Assembly: GCF_006716085.1 (NCBI RefSeq)
Contig: NZ_VFON01000001.1
Location: 1,488,001 to 1,552,000 of the forward strand
Source of the DNA: Leucobacter komagatae
GTDB taxonomy: Bacteria; Actinomycetota; Actinomycetes; Actinomycetales; Microbacteriaceae
Direction of reading: 5' to 3'
Length of the DNA: 64,000 nucleotides
Positions 8,501 to 17,852 of this stretch are shown in pieces. Position 1 is the stretch's first letter; every line of letters starts with the position of its first letter. A model generated the notes under the pieces. The model was not told the origin of the DNA. It did no database searches and worked only from the letters and a program-made list of their open reading frames with translations. A program made the translations under genes and the position numbers.

Positions 8501-9457
8501 TCAGCCTCGCGAAGAAAACGCAGAGTCGACCGGGATCTCCTCTACTGTAGCACCCTTGATGTCGACAGCCAGAGTAAGAATTTGCCATTCCGGCGCAATC
8601 TCGGCGACGAGGTCAGCCGCGGCAAGCCGCTCCGCGGGCCCATTCGACATTACCAGGATCGACGGCCCCGCCCCCGAAACGACCGCGGCGTGCCCGCGCT
8701 CGCGGAGCGCTCCGATGAGGTCGCGGGTCTCGGGCATGGCCGCGCCGCGGTAGTTCTGGTGCAGGCGATCCTCCGTCGCCTCGAGCAGCAGCTCGGGGCT
8801 CTGCGTGAGCGCCGCGATGAGCAGCGCCGAGCGCGAAACGTTGAACACCGCATCCTCGTGCGGCACCTGCTTCGGCTGCAGGCTGCGCGCGTGCTCGGTC
8901 GACATCGTGAAGGTCGGCACGAGCACGAGCGGCGCGACGCCGCGGTGCACGAGCAGCCGCTTGAAGCGCGGGCCCTGCTCATTCGTCCAGGCGATGGTGA
9001 GCCCGCCGAAGAGTGCCGGCGCGACGTTGTCGGGATGGCCCTCAAGCTCGGTCGCGAACGCGAAGATCTGCGCCTCGCTGAGCTCAAGCGGGTTCTCCGG
9101 GTCGCTCGCCAGCAGCCCGGCGGCGATCATCACGCCCGAGACGATCGCGGAGCCCGAGGACCCCATGCCCCGGCCGTGCGGGATGCGGTTGCGGGCCTCG
9201 ATATTCAGGCCCGGCATCTCGCGCCCGAGTCGCTCGAACACGAACGCGGCCGAACGCACGACAAGGTTGCGCTCGTCGGTGTCCACCTCGCCCTCGCCGA
9301 CACCGATCACGGTGACCGTCGCGCCTGGCTCTGGGCGAGTCGCGACGACCAGCTCGTCACCGTACGCGAGCGCGATCCCGAGCGTGTCGAAGCCCGGCCC
9401 GAGGTTCGCGCTCGTTGCCGGCACGTGGACGCGGAACGCGCGCTCCGCCCGGGTCAT
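8501..9457 (-). CDS. thrB: Homoserine kinase
   Basis: A 318-residue GHMP kinase that phosphorylates homoserine to O-phosphohomoserine in threonine synthesis. The GHMP ATP loop is visible as 'PHGRGMGSSGSAIVSG' (about residues 93-108), and the N-terminal 'VPATSANLGPGFDTLG' is diagnostic of ThrB. The C-terminal 'VVSGAGPSILVM' is the third GHMP motif. ATG 9457 overlaps the hom stop by 4 bp (ATGA), so the two are translationally coupled. No thrC is adjacent, unlike many actinobacteria. Confidence 0.95.
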   Translation of the reverse strand: MTRAERAFRVHVPATSANLGPGFDTLGIALAYGDELVVATRPEPGATVTVIGVGEGEVDTDERNLVVRSAAFVFERLGREMPGLNIEARNRIPHGRGMGSSGSAIVSGVMIAAGLLASDPENPLELSEAQIFAFATELEGHPDNVAPALFGGLTIAWTNEQGPRFKRLLVHRGVAPLVLVPTFTMSTEHARSLQPKQVPHEDAVFNVSRSALLIAALTQSPELLLEATEDRLHQNYRGAAMPETRDLIGALRERGHAAVVSGAGPSILVMSNGPAERLAAADLVAEIAPEWQILTLAVDIKGATVEEIPVDSAFSSRG

Positions 9458-10779
9458 GCGCGGCCCTCGCGGCGCAGCACGCTCGACACCTCGGCAACCG
9501 CCTCGTCGGCGCGGAGCGATTCGACGGTCGCGGCGAGATCCGCCTCGCGCGCGCTGTGCGTTCCGATAATGAGCGTCGCGCGCCCCTCGCTGGAAGTGTT
9601 CTGCTCGACGCTCGCGGCCGAGACGCCGTGAGCCGCGAGGATGCCCGCGACGCGCGCGAGCACACCGGGCTCGTCACGAACCTCGAGCATGACCTGGTAG
9701 GCGGTGAGCACCTCACCGACGGGCAGCACAGGGAACTCGGCGTGCGTGGATCCTGGGATGCCCGGGCCGCCGACAACGTGGCGGCGCGCGGCCGAGACGA
9801 GGTCGCCCAGCACCGCGGACGCGGTCTCGTTGCCGCCCGCGCCGGCGCCGTAGAACATGAGTTCGCCCGCTGCCTCCGCCTCGACGAACACGGCGTTCTT
9901 GCCCTCGTGCACGGCGGCCAGCGGGTGCTCGCGCGGGATGAGCGCGGGGTACACGCGCACGGAGACACCGTCGGTGCCGTCAGACGCGGTGAGCCGCTCT
10001 GCGACGGCAAGCAGCTTGATGACGAAGCCGGCGTGCCGGGCGGCGGTGATCTGCTCGAGCGTCACGCCCGTGATGCCCTCGCGGTACACCGCGCTCTCGG
10101 GCACTTCCGTGTGGAACGCGATGCTTGCAAGGATCGTCGCCTTCTGCGCTGCGTCGAAGCCTTCGACGTCGAGCGTCGGGTCGGCCTCAAGGAAGCCCAG
10201 GTCGCTCGCGAGCTTCATCGCGTCCTCGGCGGACTCACCGAAGCGGTCCATCCGATCCAAGATGTAGTTCGTCGAGCCGTTCACGATGCCCATCACACGA
10301 GTGATGTGGTCGCCCGCGAGGCTTTCGCGCAGCGGGCGGAGGATCGGGATCGCGGCGGCCACCGACGCCTCGTAGAGCAGCTGCGCACCAACCTGGTCGG
10401 CAGCGTCGGAGAGCTCGCGGCCGTGCGCGGCGATGAGCGCCTTGTTCGCGGTGACGACATCCGCGCCGCCGCCAAGGGCGAGGAGGATCAGGGAGCGCGC
10501 CGGCTCGATGCCGCCCATGAGCTCGATGACGATGTCGGCGCCCTGCACGAGGCGCTCAGCGTCGGTCGTGAACAGCTCGCGCGGCAGCTCGACATCGCGC
10601 TCGGCGTCGAGCGAGCGGACAGCGATGCCATCGAGGGTGAGGTTCGCCCCGATACGTGCGGCGAGCTCATCACCGTTCTCGAGAATCAGTCGCGCCACCT
10701 GGGCACCAACCGACCCGCAGCCAAGCAGGGCAACCCGAAGGTCTCGATACGCGTTCAACCGTAGTTCTCCGTTTCTCAT
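9454..10779 (-). CDS. hom: Homoserine dehydrogenase
   Basis: A 441-residue enzyme that reduces aspartate semialdehyde to homoserine with NAD(P)H. The Rossmann loop 'ALLGCGSVGAQVARLI' is at about residues 17-32, 'IVNGSTNYILDRM' and 'LGFLEADPTLDVEGFDAAQK' are the substrate and dimer signatures, and a C-terminal ACT domain ('VMLEVRDEPGVLARVAGIL') is typical of the threonine-inhibited monofunctional form. The called start is ATG 10779; a TTG at 10758 has a better-spaced GGAG and may be the true start. It follows lysA by 23 bp and overlaps thrB, so lysA-hom-thrB form one aspartate-family operon. Confidence 0.95.
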   Translation of the reverse strand: MRNGELRLNAYRDLRVALLGCGSVGAQVARLILENGDELAARIGANLTLDGIAVRSLDAERDVELPRELFTTDAERLVQGADIVIELMGGIEPARSLILLALGGGADVVTANKALIAAHGRELSDAADQVGAQLLYEASVAAAIPILRPLRESLAGDHITRVMGIVNGSTNYILDRMDRFGESAEDAMKLASDLGFLEADPTLDVEGFDAAQKATILASIAFHTEVPESAVYREGITGVTLEQITAARHAGFVIKLLAVAERLTASDGTDGVSVRVYPALIPREHPLAAVHEGKNAVFVEAEAAGELMFYGAGAGGNETASAVLGDLVSAARRHVVGGPGIPGSTHAEFPVLPVGEVLTAYQVMLEVRDEPGVLARVAGILAAHGVSAASVEQNTSSEGRATLIIGTHSAREADLAATVESLRADEAVAEVSSVLRREGRA

Positions 10780-10802
10780 GGATGTACGTCTTCAGTGTCG
10801 CG

Positions 10803-12206
10803 CTAGGCGACGATGCTCTGGGCGAGCAGGTCGGCCTCGGTCTGGCCGCGCACAATGACGCGGCCCTCACCGCCGCGCACGGCGACAACGGCTGGCCTCG
10901 GAACAAAGTTGTAGTTGCTCGACAGCGACCAGCAGTACGCGCCGGTGACCGCGACCGCGAGCGTGTCGCCCGGCTGCACGTCAGCCGGGAGCTCGTCTCG
11001 GTAGACGACGATGTCGCCCGATTCGCAGTGCTTGCCGACGACGCGGACGAGCGCGGGCGCCGCCTCGCTCTGGCGGTTCGCGATGCGCACGTGGTAGTCG
11101 GAGCCGTAGAGCGCGGGGCGGGCGTTGTCGCTCATCCCCCCGTCAACGCTGATGTAGAGCCGCTCGGTGTACCCGCGGTCGACGGGGGCGGCCTCACCGG
11201 TTCCCGTGAGGTCGACGCGCTTCGTCGTGCCGACGGTGTAGAGCGTCACGCCCGACTGACCGACGACCGCGCGGCCGGGCTCGAACGCGAGGTGCGGGAT
11301 CGCGATCCCGGCTTCAGTCGACGCCTCGGCGACGATGTCGGCGAGCTGCCTGGCGATGTCGGCGACGTTCGGCGCCTCAGCTGCCTGCTCGGGGGTATAC
11401 GCGATGCCGAAGCCGCCGCCAAGGTTGAGTTCAGGGATCTGGCGGCCCGCGATCTCCGCAAGCTCGACGTACACGCCGAGCAGTCGGCGCGCAGACTCAC
11501 GGAAGCCCTCGGTCGCGAAGATCTGCGAGCCGATGTGGCAGTGCAGGCCGACGAAGTCGAGACCCTCGTGCGACACGATCTCGCGCACGAGCGCGGGCGC
11601 GTCGGTGAGCGGCATGCCGAACTTCTGGTCTTCGTGGGCGGTCGCCAGGTAGTCGTGTGTCGACGCGTGCACCCCGCTGTTCACGCGGAGGCGCACGCGC
11701 TGGCGCTTCCCGGCGGCGGCGGTCGCCGCGGCGATGCGCGCGACCTCAATCTCGCTGTCGATGATGATGGTGCCGACCCCGGCTTCGACCGCGCGCGCGA
11801 TCTCCGACTCCGACTTGTTGTTGCCGTGGAAGCCAATCTTCGCGGGGTCAACGCCCGCGGCGAGCGCGACCATCAGCTCCCCGCCGCTCGCGACGTCAAT
11901 CGCGAGGCCCTCCTCGGCCATCCACTGCGCGGTCTGCACGCTCAGGAAGGCCTTGCTCGCGTAGTACACGGTCGCGTCGGTGCCGACACGCTGTGCCTCG
12001 CCCCGGAGCGCGTCGCGAATTTCGCGGGCGGTCGCGCGGGTTGCATCCTCGTCAACGACGTAGAGCGGCGAGCCGAACTGCTCGACGAGCTCGGTCGCAC
12101 GAACGCCGCCAATCTTCAGGACGCCGCACTCACTCCCGCGGCGGGCACCGCGAGGAAAGACACGGTCGTCGATCGCATTGACATCGCGGGTTCGGTGATC
12201 GGTCAT
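10803..12206 (-). CDS. lysA: Diaminopimelate decarboxylase
   Basis: A 467-residue fold-type III PLP enzyme that makes lysine from meso-diaminopimelate. The PLP lysine lies in 'VYYASKAFLS', the glycine-rich PLP phosphate region in 'ELNLGGGFGIAYTPEQ', and 'LHCHIGSQIF' and 'KHCESGDIVVYRDELP' are further family motifs, the Cys-Glu-Ser-Gly-Asp contributing to the active site at the dimer interface. A longer frame begins at 12275, but ATG 12206 has GAGGAG six bases upstream and starts at the usual place. First gene of the lysA-hom-thrB unit. Confidence 0.95.
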   Translation of the reverse strand: MTDHRTRDVNAIDDRVFPRGARRGSECGVLKIGGVRATELVEQFGSPLYVVDEDATRATAREIRDALRGEAQRVGTDATVYYASKAFLSVQTAQWMAEEGLAIDVASGGELMVALAAGVDPAKIGFHGNNKSESEIARAVEAGVGTIIIDSEIEVARIAAATAAAGKRQRVRLRVNSGVHASTHDYLATAHEDQKFGMPLTDAPALVREIVSHEGLDFVGLHCHIGSQIFATEGFRESARRLLGVYVELAEIAGRQIPELNLGGGFGIAYTPEQAAEAPNVADIARQLADIVAEASTEAGIAIPHLAFEPGRAVVGQSGVTLYTVGTTKRVDLTGTGEAAPVDRGYTERLYISVDGGMSDNARPALYGSDYHVRIANRQSEAAPALVRVVGKHCESGDIVVYRDELPADVQPGDTLAVAVTGAYCWSLSSNYNFVPRPAVVAVRGGEGRVIVRGQTEADLLAQSIVA

Positions 12207-12380
12207 CGGACGCTCCTCGGCTCTGGGTGGGTGTCGCATGGACGCTCGGACGCTCGGAGAGTTACACTCTTGCAACCCGTGGCGAGCGGACCCGGCTTGG
12301 CCCCTGAAGCCGCGCGAACGGAAAACTACTCCGAACGAACCCCTCTATCTTAATAGACGGCGCGTTCCCGAACGCGGATG

Positions 12381-13901
12381 TTACGAAACCGGCTCCCCCG
12401 CGAACTCGACGGCGCCGAGCACCTGCAGCCCCGTCTCGCCCGCGAGGGGCTTCGTTCCGGTCTCGTCGGCGATCGCGACGGTGAGGCTCTGCACGAGCGG
12501 GGCGCTCAGCCCGATGAGTCGGATGTCGCAGACGAGCGCGCCGCGCTCGCAGTCGATCCGCCACCTGAGGTGCGCGGCGTCGGAGGCGCCGACGATGCGT
12601 TCGCCAAACGACGCGCCTTCGGTGGGGGTGCCAACGGTTTCGAGGAGCTCGGAAACGCGGCGCCTGCGTACCTCATCGGGGACGTCGGCGAAGAAGTTGC
12701 TCGAGACCACCTGCTCGGCGCCAGCGAGCGGGTCACCCGCGCGAAGCAGTTCATCGATGAGCGCGCCGGCTTCGAGGGCGAGCGGCCACGGCCTCACCGT
12801 GCGCGGTGGGATCGCATGTCCGCGCATCACACCCGCGTACGCTGCCATCGCGAGGGTGTCAGCGCGGAAGGCGTCGGAGTTTCCGAACACGACGACCCCG
12901 ATGCCGGAGTCGGTGTGCCAGCGCATGTTCGAGGAGAATCCCGGAAGCCCGCCAGAGTGGTCGACGGTCGAGCCAAGGTGCCTGTCGTACGCGGGGAACA
13001 GCCCCAGCCCATAGCCGAGGCTGGTGACGTCACGGAAACCGGTCGCGGCGGGAACCGGGATAGGGGTGTGAATCCGCTGCATCTCGAGCCTGCCGCGGGC
13101 GGAAAGCAGGTCGGGCCGCAGCGGCGCGTCGGTGTAGGCGGAAGCCAGGAACCACGACCACTTCGCGATGTCATCGACCGTGCTGAAGAGCCCGCCGATG
13201 CAGGCGAGCGCGCCCTCGCCGATGAACGGCTCCTCCACGAACGAGGCCCCAGCATCGAACGAGCGGAAGCCGTGTGCGATGTCCGTTCCCTCGTCGTAGT
13301 GGTCGGTCGCAAACCGTGTTCCCGAGAGGCCGAGCGGTTCGATGAACCGTGTTCGGATCTCGTCTTCGACGCTGTGCCCGACGGCTGCTTCGACGACGCG
13401 TCCGACGAGGGACATACCGAGGTTCGAGTACTGATAGCCGACGCCGGGGGCCGCGGTCAGCTCGATTCCCTCGGTGAAGAGGCCCGCGATGTAGTCGCGG
13501 CTCGAGCCGAGCTGGCGGTCAGCCCAGGCGTTGTCCTCTGGCATGCCTGAGCGGTTTGAGAGCAGCTCCCCGACGGTGACCGGGTACTCCGCACCGCGGT
13601 ACCGGAAGCGCATCCCGGGGAGGTAGTCTGCGACCGGCGCCGCCAGGTCAAGGATTCCCTGCTCGTCGAGCGCGAGCGTCGTGGCCGCAAGGAAGCTCTT
13701 CGTCATCGACGCGATCCTGAACACCGTGGCCCGGCTGACTGGCGCGCCGTCGAGCCGCGGCTCCCCCACCCCGTGCCACGCAACGACGCCATTCGGGTCG
13801 AAAGCCGCCACCGACACGGCGGGGGCGAGGGTGCCGACATAGTCGGCGACCGCCTGGGCGAGAATGTCGGCGGTTTCGGTGGCGTCGAGCGAGTGAGACA
13901 T
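12381..13901 (-). CDS. Beta-lactamase-family serine hydrolase (class C/AmpH-like)
   Basis: A 506-residue serine hydrolase. The nucleophile motif S-x-x-K is 'SMTK' at 65-68, the Y-x-N motif is 'YSN' at about 158-160, and 'DHSGGLPGFSS' is the third HxG-like box. A C-terminal region of roughly 130 residues beyond the catalytic domain looks beta-rich. There is no signal peptide, so it is probably cytoplasmic and acts as an esterase or peptidase rather than a secreted beta-lactamase. AGGAAA precedes ATG 13901. The 174 bp to lysA shows no gene. Confidence 0.85.
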   Translation of the reverse strand: MSHSLDATETADILAQAVADYVGTLAPAVSVAAFDPNGVVAWHGVGEPRLDGAPVSRATVFRIASMTKSFLAATTLALDEQGILDLAAPVADYLPGMRFRYRGAEYPVTVGELLSNRSGMPEDNAWADRQLGSSRDYIAGLFTEGIELTAAPGVGYQYSNLGMSLVGRVVEAAVGHSVEDEIRTRFIEPLGLSGTRFATDHYDEGTDIAHGFRSFDAGASFVEEPFIGEGALACIGGLFSTVDDIAKWSWFLASAYTDAPLRPDLLSARGRLEMQRIHTPIPVPAATGFRDVTSLGYGLGLFPAYDRHLGSTVDHSGGLPGFSSNMRWHTDSGIGVVVFGNSDAFRADTLAMAAYAGVMRGHAIPPRTVRPWPLALEAGALIDELLRAGDPLAGAEQVVSSNFFADVPDEVRRRRVSELLETVGTPTEGASFGERIVGASDAAHLRWRIDCERGALVCDIRLIGLSAPLVQSLTVAIADETGTKPLAGETGLQVLGAVEFAGEPVS

Positions 13902-14120
13902 CGGTTTCCTTTGTGCGGCAGTGAACGTGAGACCTCTGCCACCCTATGCCTGCGCCGCCGCGCGCATCGAATCGGCACGAGCTTCGGGGCATCAGACACA
14001 CCCGAGAAATACATGCAAACGAATACACAACGACTGTAATTGGTTACACCGGGTACACCCCCGCAACTTCAATGGGCGTTCACGGACGCTCCGTTGTTTG
14101 TGCACAGAAAGGATTTGATC

Positions 14121-14867
14121 ATGGGAAGCTTCATCGAAGATTTCTTCAAGGGCCGCGACACGGGTCTCGTCATCGACTGGACCCAGATGCCGACCTACAA
14201 CACCATCATGGCCGTCGCCGCGGGCGCCGGGCTCATCTTCATGTACATGCTCGGTCGCGCGCTCGTGCGCGACCGAGACTTCAAGGCTGAGGGCTGGGCG
14301 CTCACCGCTGGCGTGCTCGGCCTGATCCTCACCACGACCGGCCTGCACATGACGCTCGAGTGGCCGTTCGCCATGTACTTCCCGTTCGACAACATCGTCT
14401 TCGGCGAGCCGAGCCTCGCGTTCGGCGTGCTGCTCCTCGCCGCGTCGCTCTACCTCTGGAAGCGCGGTGACCAGACCGTCGCCGCAGACGACCGCGCGGC
14501 CGAAGCCGCCGCGGTGGCCCGCCCGATGGGCATCTTCGTGCTCGGCATGGGGCTCGCCCTCTTCGGAATAGCGCTCGCCGGGCTCGTCTTCCAGCTGTTT
14601 GCGGCCCCCGCGGAAGAGCCGATCTCGGGCATCGTCGCGGACTACCCGATGATCGAGGCGATCTTCATGTCGCTGCTGTTCGCCTTCGTCGGCCTCGGCG
14701 CAGCCCTCTTCCCCATCGCGCTTCGCGGCTTCTCGTCGAAGCAGCCCATGTCGGGCGTCGCGAAGCTCGTCGGCGTGACCTGGCTCGTCACCGGCATCAT
14801 CTTCCTGCTCTTCGGCGCGATGAACTTCTTCACCCACATCGGGCTCATCGTCAACACAATGCAGTAA
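14121..14867 (+). CDS. DUF981 family membrane protein
   Basis: About 248 residues from ATG 14121 ('MGSFIEDFFKGRDTG'), chosen because AAAGGA lies a normal distance upstream. An earlier in-frame ATG at 14040 lacks one. About seven hydrophobic segments are visible. 'GLHMTLEWPFAMYFPFDNIVFGEPSLAFG' region (residues about 75-105) matches the DUF981 family of integral membrane proteins, whose function is unknown. It is the only plus-strand gene in this housekeeping block and stands alone. The 219 bp upstream hold no gene. Confidence 0.75.
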   Translation: MGSFIEDFFKGRDTGLVIDWTQMPTYNTIMAVAAGAGLIFMYMLGRALVRDRDFKAEGWALTAGVLGLILTTTGLHMTLEWPFAMYFPFDNIVFGEPSLAFGVLLLAASLYLWKRGDQTVAADDRAAEAAAVARPMGIFVLGMGLALFGIALAGLVFQLFAAPAEEPISGIVADYPMIEAIFMSLLFAFVGLGAALFPIALRGFSSKQPMSGVAKLVGVTWLVTGIIFLLFGAMNFFTHIGLIVNTMQ

Positions 14868-14900
14868 CGCGCTGGGGCGGTGCCTGCGGCCGGCTTCGGG

Positions 14901-15647
14901 CTAGCCGCAGGTGCCGAGCTCCTGCTGCTGCGGGTTCGCGAGGAAGTCGGGCGCGAGCTCGAACTCGACGCGGGCGCCGCTCGTCGTGATCCGGATGTCG
15001 CTCAGCGTCGCCCCGGCCGGGAGCCACTCCCGCACGCAGAGCTGGCGCGCCGACAGCAGCGGGTCGAGCAGGCCGCCCGTCGCCGACGCGAGCTGATCAA
15101 CCGAGAGGTCGAAACCGACGGCTGACAGGCCGCGCGGCTCCACGAGCACCTCACCATCGACCGCTGTGAGACCGAGCGTCGCCTCGATCGGCACACTGAA
15201 ACCAAGAGCCTCGAGCTGCCGACCGACGACGAGCTCGCCGCTGCTTGTCTTGCCCGAGTCAACGACGCCGTTCGTGAGCAGGGAGATCATCGGACCGAGG
15301 TCAGCGGTCGGCACGTAGACGGCGGCCTTCGCACCCGTCATGTCGCCCTTCGACGGGTCAAACGGCGAGCGCTTCGCAGAAAAGATGAGCGTCGCACGAA
15401 CGCCGTCGGCGACCGGGGCGTCGGGAATCTCGACGGTGATGTCGCCAACGCCGCCGCCGATGGCGTGCAGCAGAGCCGACCCGCCGAGGTCAACCTCAAC
15501 CGGGTGGCTGCTCGGGATATCGAGCTGCTCTTGCGCGATGCCGCGAACCACGCCGGGAATCGCGAGCCTCAGCCCCCACTCCCCCAGCCCGGCGAGCACG
15601 CCCGCCGTCACCACGAGGGCGACGATCACCTTCAGCGTGCGCGCCAT
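14901..15647 (-). CDS. DUF2993 / LmeA-like phospholipid-binding protein
   Basis: A 248-residue protein with an N-terminal TM or signal segment ('LKVIVALVVTAGVLAGLGEWG') and a beta-rich exported domain. It matches DUF2993, whose mycobacterial member LmeA is a periplasmic phospholipid-binding protein needed for lipomannan maturation. 'DIPSSHPVEVDLGG' and 'LFSAKRSPFDPSKGDM' fit the fold. Its ATG lies 3 bp after the argS stop, so it is probably cotranscribed with argS. Function here is inferred only from the family. Confidence 0.75.
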   Translation of the reverse strand: MARTLKVIVALVVTAGVLAGLGEWGLRLAIPGVVRGIAQEQLDIPSSHPVEVDLGGSALLHAIGGGVGDITVEIPDAPVADGVRATLIFSAKRSPFDPSKGDMTGAKAAVYVPTADLGPMISLLTNGVVDSGKTSSGELVVGRQLEALGFSVPIEATLGLTAVDGEVLVEPRGLSAVGFDLSVDQLASATGGLLDPLLSARQLCVREWLPAGATLSDIRITTSGARVEFELAPDFLANPQQQELGTCG

Positions 15648-15650
15648 ACG

Positions 15651-17330
15651 CTACAGCCGCTCAGGCGCGGAGACGCCCAGCAGGTCGAGGCCGTTGCGCA
15701 GCACCTGGCCAGCCGCGTCGTTGAGCCACAGGCGCGTGCGGTGCACGTCTTCCACCGGCTCCTCGCCAAGCGGGATCACGCGGCAGTTGTCGTACCAGCG
15801 GTGGTACACGGCCGCGAGCTCTTCGAGGAACCGGGCGATGCGGTGCGGCTCGCGCAGCTCAGCGGCGCCTGCGACGATGCCCGGGTACTGCTGGAGCTTG
15901 CCAAGCAGATCGGTCTCGGTCTCGTGCGTGAGCAGCTCGGGCGCGAACACCTCGCGGGTGATGCCGGCGGCCGCCGCGTTCCGATCCACCGCGCAGGTGC
16001 GCGCGTGCGCGTACTGCACGTAGAAGACGGGGTTGTCGTTCGTGCGACTGCGCACCTTCTCACCGTCGAGGGCGAGCGGCGAATCCGCCGGGTAGCGCGC
16101 GAGCCAGTAGCGCAGCGCGTCGGCACCAAGCCACTCGAGGAGGTCGTCGAGCTCGATGATGTTGCCGGCGCGCTTCGACAGCCGAGCACCGTTGAGGTTC
16201 ACCAGCTGGCCGATGAGTACCGTGATGCTCTTCTCAACGTCGTCACCGGCTGCCCCAGCGATTGCGGTGAGGCGGCCGATGTAGCCGTGGTGGTCAGCGC
16301 CGAGCAGGTAGATCTTCTCAGTGAAGCCGCGATCCATCTTGTCGAGGTAGTAGGCCGCGTCGGCCGCGAAGTAGGTGTAGATGCCGTTGCCGCGCGTGAA
16401 CACGCGATCCTTATCATCGCCGAAAGCGGTCGTGCGCACCCAGATCGCGTCGTCCTCTTCAAAGACGTGCCCCTGGTCACGCAGGCGATCCACCGCGAGC
16501 TCGATCGGGCTCGGCTCGCCGTTCGCGCCCTTCGCATGCAGCGTGCGCTCCGAGAAGAACACGTCGAAGTGCACGTTGAAGCGTTCGAGCGAGTCCTTGA
16601 TCTCGGCGAGCTGCAGCTGGTACGCGAGCTCCTGTACCTGCTCGAGCGCCGCGTCGCGGTCGCTCGCGGCAAGCTCCGCGATGTTCGGCAGCTGCTCGCG
16701 CACCTTCGCGCCGAGCACCTGGATGTACTCGCCCGGGTACGCGTCTTCCGGGGCATCCTCGTTCAGCACCGCGGCGAGAACCGAGCGGCCGAACTTGTTC
16801 ATCTGCGCGCCCGCATCGTTGATGTAGTACTCGTTCGTCACCTCAGCGCCCGCGGCGCGAAGCACGCGCGCGGTCGAATCGCCGAGCGCCGCCCAGCGGG
16901 TGTGCCCCATGTGCAGCGGACCCGTCGGGTTCGCGCTCACGAACTCGAGGTTGATGCGCTGGCCGGCGAGCGAGTCGTTGCGGCCGTACGCTGCGCCCTG
17001 TTCGACGACGCGACGCGCGGTCTCCCCCGCGCTCGCGGCGTCAAGCGTGATGTTCATGAAGCCGGGGCCCGCGATGTCAACCTTCGCGACGCCGTCAATC
17101 TTCTCGATCTCAGCGGCGAGCTCTTGCGCGAGCTCGCGCGGGTTCGTGCCGATGCGCTTCGCGAACTTCATCGCGACGTTCGACGCCCAATCACCGTGCT
17201 CTCGGCTCTTCGGTCGCTCCAGCTGCGTGTCCTGTTCGGTCACAACAATCTCGGCGGCGTCTCCGCCGCGGGCGGCGAAGTTGGCAGCGAGAATCTGGGC
17301 AAGGGCCTGTGCAAGTTCTAGAGGCGTCAC
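15651..17330 (-). CDS. argS: Arginyl-tRNA synthetase
   Basis: A class I aminoacyl-tRNA synthetase of about 559 residues. The HIGH motif is 'GPLHMGHTRWAALGDS' and the KMSKS counterpart is the degenerate 'ARLSKRAGN', normal for many ArgRS. The N-terminal Add1 domain ('HGDWASNVAMKFAKRIG') and the C-terminal helical anticodon-binding domain ending in 'GLDLLGVSAPERL' are present. A TTG at 17339 could extend it by three codons. I prefer GTG 17330 because TAGACT about 10 bp upstream could be the -10 of a near-leaderless mRNA. A tRNA-Arg gene lies divergent 90 bp away. Confidence 0.95.
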   Translation of the reverse strand: MTPLELAQALAQILAANFAARGGDAAEIVVTEQDTQLERPKSREHGDWASNVAMKFAKRIGTNPRELAQELAAEIEKIDGVAKVDIAGPGFMNITLDAASAGETARRVVEQGAAYGRNDSLAGQRINLEFVSANPTGPLHMGHTRWAALGDSTARVLRAAGAEVTNEYYINDAGAQMNKFGRSVLAAVLNEDAPEDAYPGEYIQVLGAKVREQLPNIAELAASDRDAALEQVQELAYQLQLAEIKDSLERFNVHFDVFFSERTLHAKGANGEPSPIELAVDRLRDQGHVFEEDDAIWVRTTAFGDDKDRVFTRGNGIYTYFAADAAYYLDKMDRGFTEKIYLLGADHHGYIGRLTAIAGAAGDDVEKSITVLIGQLVNLNGARLSKRAGNIIELDDLLEWLGADALRYWLARYPADSPLALDGEKVRSRTNDNPVFYVQYAHARTCAVDRNAAAAGITREVFAPELLTHETETDLLGKLQQYPGIVAGAAELREPHRIARFLEELAAVYHRWYDNCRVIPLGEEPVEDVHRTRLWLNDAAGQVLRNGLDLLGVSAPERL

Positions 17331-17422
17331 GAGGGTCAAGTCTACCGGCAGCTCGGCGCGCCCCGAACCGGTTGCAAAAACGCCGCTGGAGGTGCGCTAG
17401 GCTTGGGGAGTTACATCTGCTC

Positions 17423-17495
17423 GCCTCCGTAGCTCAGGGGATAGAGCGCCGGTTTCCGGTACCGTAGGTCGGGGGTTCGAATCCCTCCGGGGGCA
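17423..17495 (+). tRNA. tRNA-Arg (anticodon CCG)
   Basis: A full cloverleaf. The acceptor GCCTCCG pairs with CGGGGGC with one T-G pair. The D arm is GCTC/GAGC, the anticodon loop TTCCGGT gives CCG (reads CGG), and the T arm is GGGGG-TTCGAAT-CCCTC. The first anticodon-stem pair is C-T, a mismatch. CCA is not encoded. The 3' half and downstream terminator are repeated near 26.13 kb. Confidence 0.93.
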
Positions 17496-17545
17496 CTTGT
17501 GACACGGCTTCAGCGCTCAGCGCTCAGCGCTGGGGCCGTTTCTGT
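17462..17545 (+). repeat. tRNA-Arg 3' end plus terminator, left copy of an att-like repeat
   Basis: This span runs from the variable loop of the tRNA through the T arm and the AGCGCT-rich hairpin/T-run terminator. It matches 26128-26207 over nearly the whole length, differing by a few substitutions and one extra AGCGCTC unit here (three AGCGCT units against two). tRNA 3' ends are typical integrase attachment sites. Confidence 0.7.
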
Positions 17546-17852
17546 TTTGCGGAGATGCTCGGGGCGGCGAGTAGCTGAGCGGGTCACGGCTATGGAAGCG
17601 ATATCAGACAGTGGCAGCTTCTCAGTCACAACTCGCACAATGACGTTCAGCATCCGGCCCAAGCGTCTCCGCGAACACCGTCTACGAGATCTGGGCAGAG
17701 AAGAAGAGCCGCGAGCACTTCGTCGGGTGGGGCTGTCCTCGCAGCCCCACCCTGTCCGTTTGGAGAACGTTTCTCCAACGCGACGTCATTTCGCCCTGAA
17801 ACTTCCCGATCCTGTTGAGCTGGTGTCAGTCGAGACAGCATGCGGTTTCTAA
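17546..17852. other. Intergenic stretch with terminator and no clear gene
   Basis: No convincing complete gene. A plus-strand reading near 17660-17740 gives 'VYEIWAEKKSREHFVGWG', which could be a remnant of a larger coding sequence; I cannot name it. At 17725-17752 an 11-bp stem GGGTGGGGCTG/CAGCCCCACCC lies about 100 bp past the RCC1 gene stop on the minus strand and may end its transcript. Confidence 0.5.
17725..17752 (-). terminator. Hairpin downstream of the RCC1-repeat gene
   Basis: A perfect 11-bp GC-rich stem with a 6-nt loop, 100 bp after the RCC1 stop on the minus strand. No T-run follows. Confidence 0.45.

Noticed and set aside
9415..10764. Plus-strand frame of about 450 codons opposite hom
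   Set aside because: Antisense shadow of a certain homoserine dehydrogenase gene.
15465..17321. Long plus-strand open frame opposite argS
   Set aside because: The minus-strand product is a clear ArgRS; the plus reading is Arg/Val/Glu-rich antisense sequence.
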